In this document: positions 1 to 9,020 of the stretch, in pieces
Position numbering within the stretch: the first letter of the stretch is position 1
Layout of the letters: every line of letters begins with the position of its first letter
NCBI GenBank assembly: GCA_959602365.1
Contig: CAUGSS010000004.1
Span: forward strand, 47,892-111,891
Direction: 5' to 3'
DNA from: an uncultured Eubacteriales bacterium
GTDB lineage: Bacteria; Bacillota; Clostridia; Oscillospirales; Oscillospiraceae
Length of the DNA: 64,000 nt
Made by a program: the position numbers and the translations under genes
The notes under the pieces: generated by a model
The model's database searches: none
The model's input: the letters and a program-made list of their open reading frames with translations, nothing else
What the model was told of the DNA's origin: nothing

Positions 1-537
1 ATAGAAGGACAGCGTGGGAACCTGGATCGCCGACCATCGACCAGCGCCGCTCTCCTGGCTCCCTTTGATCAAAACCGGACTGGCCGAGCCGGTAGCCACC
101 ATTTTGGTGTCCGGCTGCATATCGTAGATCGTCTTCAGCCATTTGTCCCAATCCTGCGCATACTGGATCTCGTCAAAAAAGTAGTAGACATCCTGCTCCG
201 GATAGATATTTTCGTGATAGCACTCCAGAATCTCATTCATGGCGCTTAACTTCAGCATGGGATGATCCATGGAAATAAAGACGATCTTCTGAGGCGGCAC
301 GCCGTTTTGGAGCAGAGCCTCGATCATCTGGTACTGTATGGTGGTCTTTCCAACTCGTCTGGTTCCTGTTAAAACCACTGTGCGCCGGATGTCGGTCTGA
401 TTCAGGCGCTTCATGGCCTCGTAATAGGCAAAGCGCTTATAAGTTTTGGACAGTTTGGGGTTTACGACTCCGGTTTTCCACCAGGGGTTGTAGGAAACCA
501 GTACTTTCAGCAATCCTTCCTTGCTGATGATGGCCAT
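1..537 (-). CDS. AAA-family ATPase (AAA_14/DUF4143 type), 3' end outside window
   Basis: The first 179 codons of a gene that runs off the left edge; the start ATG is at 535-537 behind a GGAGGAGG ribosome site. A Walker A motif, GTRRVGKTT, lies at residues 58-66, a Walker B YYFFDE at about 118-123, and a VATGSAS sensor-1-like stretch follows. This spacing and the DEIQ motif are typical of the AAA_14 ATPases that usually carry a C-terminal DUF4143 domain, which would lie outside the window. The family is common and its physiological role is poorly defined. The gene has its own promoter with a large inverted repeat, and appears to stand alone. Confidence 0.85.
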   Translation of the reverse strand, partial: MAIISKEGLLKVLVSYNPWWKTGVVNPKLSKTYKRFAYYEAMKRLNQTDIRRTVVLTGTRRVGKTTIQYQMIEALLQNGVPPQKIVFISMDHPMLKLSAMNEILECYHENIYPEQDVYYFFDEIQYAQDWDKWLKTIYDMQPDTKMVATGSASPVLIKGSQESGAGRWSAIQVPTLSFY

Positions 538-558
538 ACAACCACCTCCTCCAGTAAT

Positions 559-587
559 ATAGTAGCGCTAATTTTCATCTTTGTCAA
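559..587 (-). promoter_or_regulatory. Promoter of the AAA ATPase gene
   Basis: On the minus strand, TTGACA (582-587) and TACTAT (559-564) are separated by exactly 17 bases and lie about 20 bases upstream of the start codon, so the leader would be very short. The -35 hexamer sits inside an 18-bp inverted repeat. Confidence 0.7.
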
Positions 588-624
588 CAATTATTTAAAC
601 TATACCTTAAATAATTGTTGACAA
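581..624. repeat. Perfect 18-bp inverted repeat covering the ATPase -35 box
   Basis: TTGTCAACAATTATTTAA at 581-598 is repeated perfectly in inverted orientation at 607-624, with an 8-base loop. Each arm contains an outward-facing TTGACA hexamer. The left arm forms the -35 box of the ATPase promoter, so a protein binding here would cover it. A likely operator; the regulator is unknown. Confidence 0.75.
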
Positions 625-680
625 GTATTGATAAATGCATCACTATTCTATCCAACTTAGAAGGTGAGTATACCTTTGCT

Positions 681-2048
681 TTACCACCGGTGTCTCTTGT
701 GCTGAGGCCCTTTACTCTCTTGATTCTTTTCGTGTTCCCGCTTGCCCAGAAGCTCGTCCTCTTTTGCGATCGTAGGGTCGTACCAGTCTGCTTTTGCTCG
801 AGCCCAAGACGCCCATGCAGAAAGGTCCTGCTCTGCATGGGCTTTTTCCATGGCAGAAACATAGGAACGGATTCTGCACGCAATATCATAGTCGGATGCG
901 CAGTTGACAAGGGCCAGCGTTCGATCAACTTCTGCATTATACCGTTGACGCTGCTCCTCCCGCTTTCTTTCCTGCTCCTGGCGCTGCCGCTCTGCCTCCT
1001 CCCGGGCCAGGCGTGCTTGCTTCACCTGCTCCGCCTCACCATAGATGGAGAGCATCATATCTCCCAAACGGTCTTCCAGGACATAGGATCGGCAATCCCG
1101 AAATGTTTTTGCGCCATTGACACATAGACTCAAGCGGCCATTGTAAACGGAATCATATTTACGAATTTGTGGCTTTGTTGCCCAAGAGTATTTTTTGCGC
1201 TTTTCTTCATATTCTAATAGTTTGAGATTTTCTTCTTTTGTTGGGGTATGTAGAATCTGGTCAGTCGACTCAGAAAATGTGAGCGTGACTGTATCTTGTT
1301 CCCTTGCAAATTGCAGATCATTCGTCAAACGCCATCCCAGAGGTATCATAGCTTTGGCCAGCGCATCGATCAATCGAAAGATCCTCGGTTGCTGCTCTTC
1401 TGAAACCCCTTCGGCGAATGGAGGCGGAACTTCCCGCCTCCCGCGATTCCAGTTTGCGCCGAATTTCCGCTCCTGCTGGCGCTTCCTCTTGTTCCATTCT
1501 GCGATCCGTTTTCGGTGCGCCACGATTTCCGGCCGCATACGGGCGTGTTCCTGCGGCAGCAAGATCTGTGCCGCCACATTCAGCACCACTTGCCGCTCTT
1601 CTTCAGGCAGAAATTCCAGAGAAGCCATGTCCTTGGCGGGATTGGCCCGGCGGCTGATCCCGGTTTGTATCCCCAGTTTTGTCTGTTCTTTTCCGGGCGG
1701 GAAGGATGTATCCACTGGAGAAGATACACTGGAAGGCTCGGAGGCAGTTTCCTCTTGGAGGGGGAGAACTTGCTCTGTTTTCTTTGCATCTGCAGTACTG
1801 GGCAATGTCTCCTGTAGCAGTTCAACGACGGCATCCCCATCCCCAGAGAGAGGCGTCTGTTCCACGGATTTTCCGAAGTTGAGTTTGGTCCAATATCCAG
1901 AGGGAGGGACAGGGATTTGGGCCGCCTTGATTTCTGCCAGACATTTGGCATATGGGATACCATATTTTCTGGATACACCTGCCACAGATATTTTCCAAAT
2001 CTCTTCATAAAGTTCCTTTCGCGTCAGACGAACCGTAGCGGACGACAT
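681..2048 (-). CDS. Hypothetical protein with N-terminal HTH-like motif and charged coiled coil
   Basis: 455 residues when started at the ATG at 2046-2048, which has GGGAGGTG at 2058-2065 nine bases upstream; the upstream in-frame start at 2075 lacks such a site. The N-terminal 55 residues (LTRKELYEEIW ... GIPYAKCLAE ... PVPPSGYWTKL ... GKSVEQTPL) match a recurrent motif found at the start of many uncharacterised proteins in Proteobacteria and Firmicutes, and it resembles a helix-turn-helix followed by a PPRGYW-type loop. A Lys/Glu/Arg-rich coiled coil occupies roughly residues 350-385. DNA binding is inferred only. It lies 108 bases downstream of a second small DNA-binding-like gene. Confidence 0.6.
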   Translation of the reverse strand: MSSATVRLTRKELYEEIWKISVAGVSRKYGIPYAKCLAEIKAAQIPVPPSGYWTKLNFGKSVEQTPLSGDGDAVVELLQETLPSTADAKKTEQVLPLQEETASEPSSVSSPVDTSFPPGKEQTKLGIQTGISRRANPAKDMASLEFLPEEERQVVLNVAAQILLPQEHARMRPEIVAHRKRIAEWNKRKRQQERKFGANWNRGRREVPPPFAEGVSEEQQPRIFRLIDALAKAMIPLGWRLTNDLQFAREQDTVTLTFSESTDQILHTPTKEENLKLLEYEEKRKKYSWATKPQIRKYDSVYNGRLSLCVNGAKTFRDCRSYVLEDRLGDMMLSIYGEAEQVKQARLAREEAERQRQEQERKREEQRQRYNAEVDRTLALVNCASDYDIACRIRSYVSAMEKAHAEQDLSAWASWARAKADWYDPTIAKEDELLGKREHEKNQESKGPQHKRHRW

Positions 2049-2155
2049 CACTGTTCTCACCTCCCGTTTATCCAAAACCGGTGCTTTTCTCTCTTCGCTC
2101 TGAAAAGGCTGTGTTTCTGGTGATTCAGTATCTGCAAGGATCGCTAAAAACTGTT

Positions 2156-2491
2156 TTATCCCTCCAATTCCTCGTTTTCTTTTAATAAAAAAACCAAATC
2201 GCGTTTCATCTCTTCAAATTGACTGATGATAGTATTCAGGTTCTTTTCAATATTCTGGACCTGCACCTCATTGATCCTGCCATGGTTATAGGCGATCAAC
2301 CGCTCCGGAATGATGTTGTAACTCCAGCTCTCGCTGTATCCATCTTCCTTTTTGATGGCGAAACCGATTGGAAGAACATTGTTTCTCATACCCAAGGTCA
2401 CCATCATGGGGGATATACCAAGATAGTCTGCGGCAATCTTGGCTGTAATTTTCGGCATTGCCCGGATCTCATCGTCCGTATACTTTCCCAT
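2156..2491 (-). CDS. Small excisionase/AlpA-like putative DNA-binding protein
   Basis: 111 residues from the ATG at 2489-2491, preceded by AGAGGA at suitable distance; a GTG at 2498-2500 lies too close to that site. The N-terminus (MPKITAKIAADYLGIS) looks like a MerR/AlpA-type winged helix, followed by a C-terminal amphipathic helix rich in Glu and Lys that may mediate dimerisation. Such proteins are common on mobile elements of gut Firmicutes. The target is unknown. It is followed on the same strand by the HTH-like 455-residue gene. Confidence 0.55.
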   Translation of the reverse strand: MGKYTDDEIRAMPKITAKIAADYLGISPMMVTLGMRNNVLPIGFAIKKEDGYSESWSYNIIPERLIAYNHGRINEVQVQNIEKNLNTIISQFEEMKRDLVFLLKENEELEG

Positions 2492-2636
2492 ACACTTCAC
2501 TTCCTCTCTCTTGGGGGAATAGCAGTTTCACTTATATTGTGATTATATCATAGAGAGAGGTTATATGACGGAAAAGATTTGAATTTAACGAAATTTTCAC
2601 AGATACATTCAGCGCCTTGATACCATAATCTGCACG

Positions 2637-2672
2637 GCAGCGGCCCCGGAATCAGAGAACCGGGGCCGCTGC
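2637..2672 (-). terminator. 13-bp GC-rich hairpin after the adhesin gene
   Basis: GCAGCGGCCCCGG (2637-2649) pairs perfectly with 2660-2672 around a 10-base loop, directly after the adhesin stop codon. A T-run is lacking on the minus strand, so termination is likely but may be inefficient. Confidence 0.6.
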
Positions 2673-2706
2673 TTCTTGTGGCCGAGCAAGCTAAGTCATT
2701 CGTGTT

Positions 2707-5700
2707 TTACTGCTCGGAACTGCTCCCTTTGCGGTGCTCCTTGCACGCCAACAAGACGGCCATACAACCACAGGCGGCCAACAGGATAGCAACACAGATC
2801 AGGATCGGAGCGGCATCCCCGGTCTCGGGTGCGGCCGGCGGAACTATAATTTCCACTGTCTGACCCTCATCGTTCCAGTCTTGATGCACCGCCACAGGCT
2901 GGACTTCCACATCCTCGCCCTGGTATAGCGCCTCAAATACCACCAGCTGGTGCCCGGCCAGGCTGCTGGCATCGAAGGTGAAGGAGACCTCCACGCTACC
3001 CTCCGCGGCTTCCGCCACAAAGGCAGTCACAGTGGTGATGGGCTGCCCCTGGGCGTCGGTCACCGCCAGGCCGGTCGTCTTGTCCATCAGAGTACCCACC
3101 AGCGTATAGGTCTGACCTGCCCGGAGATTGGTGTAGGTCACGGTGTCCAGGATAGTCACGCTGGAACCAGCGGTGGCCCTGTGGGTGCCGCTGGCCTGAT
3201 CCACCGCGTTGGTGTGGATGCCGGGGAAACTCACGCTCTGATCTGCATCATTTATATCCGCATGGGTGCCGACTTCGATGCCCTTGTAACGCAGGGACTC
3301 AAATGCTACTACAGTTTCACCAGCCAGCAGGGAACCATCAAAGCTGAAGGTCAGCGTCACGCTGCCCTCGCTCTTTTCAGTGGTGAAGGTAGTGGAGGCA
3401 GCCACAGGATTGCCCTGGGCATCCACCAACAGCTCGCCGGTGGACCGGACGTACAGGACGCCATTGACCGTGTACTGCTCTCCCACGATCAGGTTGGAGT
3501 AGAACACCTTGTCCAGGATAGTGACCGTCTCATCCGCAATGGAGGTGTGGTCACCGGACTCAGCGTCAATGGCGGTGGTGGCAATTTCAGGAATGTGCAC
3601 CGTCTGATCCGGGTCGGCAAGGTCGGTGTGGGTGGCATACACGGTATCGTGCATGCTTAGAAACTCATAGATCACCAGCGTTTTGCCCCCGTGAATGGAT
3701 CCGTCGAACACAAAGGTGTTGTCTACGGTGCCATCCGCCGTATCTGCCCGGAAGGAAGTTGTGGCGGTAATGGGATTGCCGTTGGCGTCATACACCGGCA
3801 GCCCTGTGTCAGCATCCATCAAGGTACCAGTGAGCTGATAATTTCGCCCGGGCTGGAGATTAGTATAGGACACGGCATCCACAATGGTGACCGGGTTCTG
3901 GGCATATGCAACATGATCGCCGGTTTCCACATTGCTGGCATGAGTGTCAATGGCAGGGAAGTGCACCGTCTGCTCCTGGTCCGCCAAATCGGCGTGAACA
4001 AGAACCGGTTCATCGCTCATTTCCTCACCATGGCCCGTATACAAGGTCTGACAGATGACCACAGACTGGCCTGCCAAGGCGCTGCCGTCCAGTACGAACT
4101 CCATGCGCAGGGAACCGCTGCGGGAGGTGGGCGTGAACTCCCGGGTAACAGAGATGGGGTTGCCCTCGGCATCCGTCAGCACCGCGCCGGTGGCCTGATC
4201 GACCAGGGTGCCCACCAAGGTGTAGTCAGTATTGGCCTGCAGGTTTTCATAGCGCACAGTGTCAATGACCACGGTACCGCTTTCAGCAGGTCCCCACCGA
4301 GAGTTGGTGGACTCCAACACAGCGCTGGTACTCATGCGCATCTGGAAATTCTCAATGTTATTGAAGTCCACAGTATAGCCGTCTCTGGAGATTGTCAGAG
4401 TACCAGTCCACAGGATATAATCCTCATTTGCCTCACATGGCTGCTCCTCCAGGGTGTAAGTGCCGTAGGGCAGGGCACCGACAGAATCATCGGGTTCACC
4501 AGCGCCGAACCAAAGGCCACTGCCCACCGTACCGCCGTTGGTGTCCTGGGTGTGGGGAATCCAGGAGGCGGCGGAGCTGTAATAGCCGTTTTCATCGGTC
4601 ACAAAGTAGTGGGTCTCGCCGGTGGCGTCATTGGTGATTTGAAAGGGCACGCCTGCCAGAGCAGTCTGTGTATCCCCGTCCACCTTGCGCAGCTCGAAAT
4701 CGCCTCGGATGATGCGGTTGGAGATGGAGTGGTCAAAGTCGGCCAGATCCACCACCACGCCGTCTTCCACGATGTCAAACGCCTGGGAGGTAATGCCGTC
4801 AGAGGTGTAACCGGAGGGCGGGACGGCCTCCCGCACCTCATAGTGGCCGTAGGGGAGTAAATCAGCGGCAGTCTCAAACAGGCCGTTCTCATCGGTATAC
4901 CCGGTATAGATCACCTGGCCATCGGTATAGGTGATGCCATTGACCACCACGTTACCTCCGGTGCGGTTGACGATCTCAAACTTCGCACCAGCCACAGTAG
5001 CCTCGCCCTGGCCCACATGTTCCTGGCTCTCAATGTCATACTTGTACAGCTTGACTCCGCCACGAATGACCTCATTAGAGATGGCGTGCTCGAAGTCAGT
5101 CAGATCCACAATCACACCATTTTGCTCAATGGAGAAAATCTGAGAAGTGGTGCCGTCTCCGGTGTAGCCGGTGGGAGGGGTGACCTCGCGTACTTCATAG
5201 GTGCCGTATGGGAGCAGATCTGCTGCCGTTTGGAACAGGCCGCTGTCGTCTGTCTTGGCGGCGTACACAACCTCGCCAGAAGCATAGCTCACACCATTGA
5301 CCAGCACCGCATTGGCGCTGCGGTTGATAATCTCAAATACAGCACCCTGGACAGTTGCACCGCCCTGGGGCGTATGCGACTCCGTCTCAACGTCGTACTT
5401 GTACAGCTTGACGCCGCCCCGGATGACCTCGTTGGAAATGGAGTTTTCAGGGGCGGTTAGATCCACGATGACGCCGTGCTCGGAGATGTCAAATACCCGG
5501 GAGATGGTGCCGCCAATGGTGTAGCCTGTGGGCGGGGTCTGCTCCCGCAGCTCATAATGGCCTGCGGACAGCAGGTCGGAAGTGGTCTGGAACAGGCCGG
5601 AGGCATCTGTGCCGCCGGTATAGACCACTGCGCCGTCGGCATAGCTGCCGCCATTGACGGAGATGGTCCGGCCCGTGCGGTTGACAATTTCAAACTGGGC

Positions 5701-7488
5701 GCTGGCCAGCGTGGCGCCGCCCTGGGGGGTGTTGGCGCCGGTCTCAGCGTCGCGCTTGCAGATCTTCACGCCGCCCCGGATCTCCGTGTCCTGCTTGGTG
5801 TAGGCGTTGCCGCCCCGCAGATAGCCGGTGCCGCCCGCCCCGTCCTGGGTGACGTTCAGCAGCACCACGCCATTGCTGTCGGAGACGGTCTGTCCGGTGG
5901 CATCATTGATATAGCTGCCCTCCAGGGTGTAGCCCTCCGGGGGCTTGGTCTCCTGGACGGTGACCGTGCCCAGCGGAAGCACCACTGAAGTGCCGGAGGG
6001 GTTGTGATAAAAATCGTCGCCGGAAACCTTGTAGTTGTCTGCGAGGATGGCCAAATACATCCCCGTGGCCTGATTGTATTTGGTCTCCACCACCCAGGTC
6101 CGGGTGGGCACGGCGGGCAGCTGTTCCACAGCGCTGTACTGTCCGTCATAGTAACACACGGTGAACTGGGCCCCTGCCAGTGAGGGGACGTCCCCGTCGG
6201 AATCAGCGGCAATCTTGGTCAGAGTGAGGCCCACCGGGTCGTTGGCGGGCTCCTCCGTCACCGTGACGCTGACCTGGGTGGTGTCCGCCGTCACGGGGTA
6301 CACCGTGGCGTCCAGCTGATAGCCCGGGCTGGCCGTGATCTCCTTCAGCCAGTAGCTGCCCTGTTCCAGCTCCCCGGTCGCGCCCTCCCCGTTGGCGCCG
6401 GTGGTGATGGTGGTCACCAGCTGGGTGCAGCCGGCGTCGGAGTAGACGCCGTAGACCGCCCCCTCCAGGGAGTAACAGCCGTTGCCGCCGGTGATGCCCG
6501 GGTTGGCGGAGCGTTTGACCAGGCGAATTTGGGTGTACTCCACCGGCGGCTTCTCGTTGGTGGGGATCAGCATGACCTGATATCCGGATTCGCCGGTTTC
6601 ATAGAGGCCATACAGGGAGTCAGAGCCCTGGTCCGCGATGGAGACCAGATATTGAGCCGCCGCCAGGGCCTCCTCCGTCCCGGCGCGCCCGGTGGTGCGC
6701 AGGTCGTCAATGGAGATGTCGCCGCTCTTGTTATAGGGGGACACACACCAGAGTGCTGCCTGGGTGGCCTGCCGGGCCTGATTGGCATCCAGCGCCACGC
6801 CTCCGATGGTGGTCTGGTTGGGATAGCCCGCATCCAGTATGGCGGCGGCCCGCTCATCAGCATACCCCAGGAACGTATACACCTGTGATTCACTCGGGGT
6901 GGCGCGCCCCTGGGCAAAACAGTAGGCTGTATTCCCGTTCTGATCGGTGTGGATCGTCCCGGCGTTGACCCCCAGGCCGCCCTTGTCGGTGATCAGATTG
7001 GTGCCCGTGATCCGGGTGGTGGTAAAGGTGAAGGTGTCCCCGGCTCCCAGGGTGGAGACGCCGGGGCCCTCCAGGGAGACCAGCATCCGGGGCAGGTCCT
7101 CCCACCGGTAGCCCTCCGCCAGCGTGCAGCCCTCGGTCAGCGTCAACACAAAGGTCAGCAGGGAGACGCCGGCGGGGTCTGTCTCATAGGCCCGTTGATC
7201 CGCCGGGTCGCAGCTCCAGGTGATGGGGATCCTGGTCACAGTCCCGTCCGTCAGCGTCACCTGGGCCTCGGTGGGCAGCAGCCCAATCATGTCCTGGACT
7301 GTGGTGCCTCTCTCCCCGTAGACCACGCCTCTCTCCATGACATCATAGGAAATGTCGGCCACTTGTACACTGTCCGCAGATGCCGCCCCGATGTCCGATG
7401 CCTGGGCGGCGCCGGGAAGGGCCAGGCTGGCGCAGAGTGCCAGAGACAGGAGCAGGGATATGGCCCGTTTCAATTGGATGGACTTCAA
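2707..7488 (-). CDS. Sortase-anchored surface adhesin with thioester, SpaA and VaFE domains
   Basis: 1593 residues, with a TTG start at 7486-7488 behind AAAGGAGA. Domains in order: a signal peptide (about 1-31); a TQXA-type thioester domain with the Cys of AYCFAQG near residue 185 and the Gln of ATQAALW near 243; SpaA/Cna-B folds, including three near-identical repeats of about 119 residues starting RGGVK (about 569, 688, 808) and a divergent fourth near 926; four VaFE (T-Q ester bond) repeats from about 1051 to 1545; and an APETGD sortase motif at about 1553 followed by a membrane segment and a KEHRK tail. The family makes rigid stalks with internal isopeptide or ester cross-links, and the thioester can attach covalently to host targets. 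SpaA-type giant adhesins are common cargo of Clostridia conjugative elements. No sortase is in the window. Confidence 0.9.
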   Translation of the reverse strand: MKSIQLKRAISLLLSLALCASLALPGAAQASDIGAASADSVQVADISYDVMERGVVYGERGTTVQDMIGLLPTEAQVTLTDGTVTRIPITWSCDPADQRAYETDPAGVSLLTFVLTLTEGCTLAEGYRWEDLPRMLVSLEGPGVSTLGAGDTFTFTTTRITGTNLITDKGGLGVNAGTIHTDQNGNTAYCFAQGRATPSESQVYTFLGYADERAAAILDAGYPNQTTIGGVALDANQARQATQAALWCVSPYNKSGDISIDDLRTTGRAGTEEALAAAQYLVSIADQGSDSLYGLYETGESGYQVMLIPTNEKPPVEYTQIRLVKRSANPGITGGNGCYSLEGAVYGVYSDAGCTQLVTTITTGANGEGATGELEQGSYWLKEITASPGYQLDATVYPVTADTTQVSVTVTEEPANDPVGLTLTKIAADSDGDVPSLAGAQFTVCYYDGQYSAVEQLPAVPTRTWVVETKYNQATGMYLAILADNYKVSGDDFYHNPSGTSVVLPLGTVTVQETKPPEGYTLEGSYINDATGQTVSDSNGVVLLNVTQDGAGGTGYLRGGNAYTKQDTEIRGGVKICKRDAETGANTPQGGATLASAQFEIVNRTGRTISVNGGSYADGAVVYTGGTDASGLFQTTSDLLSAGHYELREQTPPTGYTIGGTISRVFDISEHGVIVDLTAPENSISNEVIRGGVKLYKYDVETESHTPQGGATVQGAVFEIINRSANAVLVNGVSYASGEVVYAAKTDDSGLFQTAADLLPYGTYEVREVTPPTGYTGDGTTSQIFSIEQNGVIVDLTDFEHAISNEVIRGGVKLYKYDIESQEHVGQGEATVAGAKFEIVNRTGGNVVVNGITYTDGQVIYTGYTDENGLFETAADLLPYGHYEVREAVPPSGYTSDGITSQAFDIVEDGVVVDLADFDHSISNRIIRGDFELRKVDGDTQTALAGVPFQITNDATGETHYFVTDENGYYSSAASWIPHTQDTNGGTVGSGLWFGAGEPDDSVGALPYGTYTLEEQPCEANEDYILWTGTLTISRDGYTVDFNNIENFQMRMSTSAVLESTNSRWGPAESGTVVIDTVRYENLQANTDYTLVGTLVDQATGAVLTDAEGNPISVTREFTPTSRSGSLRMEFVLDGSALAGQSVVICQTLYTGHGEEMSDEPVLVHADLADQEQTVHFPAIDTHASNVETGDHVAYAQNPVTIVDAVSYTNLQPGRNYQLTGTLMDADTGLPVYDANGNPITATTSFRADTADGTVDNTFVFDGSIHGGKTLVIYEFLSMHDTVYATHTDLADPDQTVHIPEIATTAIDAESGDHTSIADETVTILDKVFYSNLIVGEQYTVNGVLYVRSTGELLVDAQGNPVAASTTFTTEKSEGSVTLTFSFDGSLLAGETVVAFESLRYKGIEVGTHADINDADQSVSFPGIHTNAVDQASGTHRATAGSSVTILDTVTYTNLRAGQTYTLVGTLMDKTTGLAVTDAQGQPITTVTAFVAEAAEGSVEVSFTFDASSLAGHQLVVFEALYQGEDVEVQPVAVHQDWNDEGQTVEIIVPPAAPETGDAAPILICVAILLAACGCMAVLLACKEHRKGSSSEQ

Positions 7489-7526
7489 AAATGATCTCTC
7501 CTTTCGTGGTGGTATCTATATCAAAA

Positions 7527-7547
7527 CATCCCGGACGCGCCGGGATG
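7527..7547 (-). terminator. Hairpin in adhesin leader
   Basis: CATCCCGG (7527-7534) pairs with CCGGGATG (7540-7547), followed on the minus strand by TTTT. It lies 38 bases upstream of the adhesin start and just after a stronger terminator, so it may be a second terminator or a leader attenuator. Confidence 0.45.
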
Positions 7548-7562
7548 GAGTTTCCAGCAGGG

Positions 7563-7602
7563 AAAAGAAAAAGGACGGTAGATCCCGCAAGATCTATCGT
7601 CC
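7563..7602 (-). terminator. Intrinsic terminator of the lipoprotein gene
   Basis: The minus strand forms a 12-bp stem with one mismatch (7573-7584 with 7591-7602), followed by a TTTTTCTTTT tract (complement of 7563-7572), directly after the lipoprotein stop codon. Confidence 0.8.
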
Positions 7603-7626
7603 CATTTCGGTTTGCTATGTTCTTTT

Positions 7627-8361
7627 TTACTGGGTGGCTCCGCAGGCGCAGCGGCAGCCAGTCACCACCTGTTCCTCCCAGGCCGCCGCATCCACGACCC
7701 AGACCTGCTCTGTCACAGGGTCGTGATGGATTGTACCTGTCTGCACCCTCTGATTGCTGTAGGAGGCCATGCCTTGGTGCTCCAACAGGATATGGACGCT
7801 GACCTCCTCCTCGGATACAAAGGATGCCCCGCAGGCGCCGCAGATGTTTCGGTACTCATAGACCGGCTCGTCGCAGGCTTCCGCCACGGTGCGGGTCTCG
7901 TAGTGGCCCACCTCGTCGTGGTACACCGTGGCATAGACCGGCTGCCAGTCGTGGGTGTGCCCGTCCTGCTCGTCCATGTCGCCGGCGTCCGCCGCGCTGG
8001 GCTGTTCCGTTTCCGGTGCCGCCCCATTGGCGCCGCCGGCGCTTCCGCCGTCCTGGTCCGCCCCGGCAGGTTCCGGCCGCCCGGTTTCGGCGGAGAAGCT
8101 CGCCTCCCGCTTGTCCGTCTCTGCCAAGCTCACGTCCTGACTGTCCTCCGGTGCCGGGGGCTCCACAGCCCCGGTTTCATCTGACGTCTGAATCGTCTCT
8201 CCTTGGTCCGCGGTCTCCACAGCCTGCTCCAGGACGGGCCGCGCCAGCCCTGGGGCGCTCTCCGCCGCGGCCTTGCCCACGGCTCTGGCCCCGCAGCCCG
8301 CCAGCAGGCCCAGACAGATCCCTCCGGCCAGCACTGCCGTCCAAACTCTGCTCCGCCTCAT
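7627..8361 (-). CDS. Lipoprotein with C-terminal zinc-finger-like segment
   Basis: 244 residues with a lipoprotein signal peptide ending in the lipobox LLAGC (Cys about 22), then an acidic, low-complexity stalk (about 50-130). The C-terminal 100 residues start HTHDWQPVYATVYH, contain CGACGASF followed by HILLEHQG (a C2H2-like arrangement), and end TGCRCACGATQ. Similar His/Cys-rich modules recur in Clostridia secreted proteins of unknown function; metal binding is inferred from the residues. It precedes the adhesin gene on the same strand and is separated from it by a terminator. A well-spaced promoter lies upstream. Confidence 0.65.
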   Translation of the reverse strand: MRRSRVWTAVLAGGICLGLLAGCGARAVGKAAAESAPGLARPVLEQAVETADQGETIQTSDETGAVEPPAPEDSQDVSLAETDKREASFSAETGRPEPAGADQDGGSAGGANGAAPETEQPSAADAGDMDEQDGHTHDWQPVYATVYHDEVGHYETRTVAEACDEPVYEYRNICGACGASFVSEEEVSVHILLEHQGMASYSNQRVQTGTIHHDPVTEQVWVVDAAAWEEQVVTGCRCACGATQ

Positions 8362-8405
8362 CCGGCCCCCTCCTCTCTGGCATCCAAATCGGGCTCTGCA
8401 AGGCC

Positions 8406-8434
8406 AGTATAGTTGACCGCCGCCGCTCTGGCAA
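8406..8434 (-). promoter_or_regulatory. Promoter of the lipoprotein gene
   Basis: On the minus strand, TTGCCA (8429-8434), 17 bases, TATACT (8406-8411), about 45 bases upstream of the lipoprotein ATG. Confidence 0.65.
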
Positions 8435-8495
8435 GGATACGGGGCCTCTGGCGCACTCTATAAGGCATAACTTTTGAGCGCATCCGCCTCAAATC

Positions 8496-8783
8496 CTATA
8501 ATAACTGCTCTACCTCGCTCAATTTGGCGAGCAACGACTGCTTGCGCTCGTCGCTCAGGTCTGCCGACTCCTGCACCGCGGCATACATATGGGCATAGGC
8601 GGTGCTGATGCCGGCCCCCGGTTCGCAGAGCTGGACGGAGACCCCATTGAGCGCGGGCACCAGCTCCACATAGCCGCCGGGCTCCAGATGGTACGCCCTC
8701 CTCATGTCGATGGGGATGACGATCCGTCCCAGCAGGTCAATTTTCCGTACCGTTTTCATCGGCGATTCTTTTTTGTGTCTCAT
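8496..8783 (-). CDS. AbrB/SpoVT-like transition-state regulator
   Basis: 95 residues from an ATG preceded by GTGAGGA. Residues 9-45 (MKTVRKIDLLGRIVIP ... RRAYHLEPGGYVEL) form the swapped-hairpin AbrB fold found in AbrB, SpoVT and MazE antitoxins. The C-terminal half is helical and lacks the SpoVT GAF domain. No toxin partner is adjacent, so a transcriptional regulator is more likely than an antitoxin. It lies between a small membrane peptide and the lipoprotein gene, in the ParAB-adhesin block. Confidence 0.75.
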   Translation of the reverse strand: MRHKKESPMKTVRKIDLLGRIVIPIDMRRAYHLEPGGYVELVPALNGVSVQLCEPGAGISTAYAHMYAAVQESADLSDERKQSLLAKLSEVEQLL

Positions 8784-8820
8784 GGCAATTCCTCACTTTC
8801 ACGATTGTTCAGGTTTCCGG

Positions 8821-8919
8821 TCACTTCTTATCCTCTGTGCCGCAGTGCAGGAGGCTGAAAACTACGCCCCCAAAGGCCGCGCCAAGGGCAAAACCGATCA
8901 GCAGCAGCAATAGGTCCAT
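8821..8919 (-). CDS. 32-residue predicted membrane peptide
   Basis: Starts at the ATG at 8917-8919, which has AAGGGGGG ten bases upstream. It is one hydrophobic helix (MDLLLLLIGFALGAAFGG) followed by FSLLHC and a charged GTEDKK tail. A longer in-frame reading from 9057 would overlap the ParB terminator and is unlikely. Function unknown. Confidence 0.45.
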   Translation of the reverse strand: MDLLLLLIGFALGAAFGGVVFSLLHCGTEDKK

Positions 8920-8953
8920 CTGGCATACACCCCCCTTCTTGTACATTCCAAGC

Positions 8954-8984
8954 AAAAAAGCATGGCCGCCGTGAAGCGCCATAC
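8954..8984 (-). terminator. Terminator after parB
   Basis: An imperfect hairpin (GTATGGCGC ... GCGGCCATGC on the minus strand) is followed by TTTTTT (complement of 8954-8959). A run of T also follows on the plus strand, so it could act both ways. Confidence 0.65.
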
Positions 8985-9020
8985 TTTTTCCCGTCTTTAT
9001 CATTACATTGAACTTTTCTC

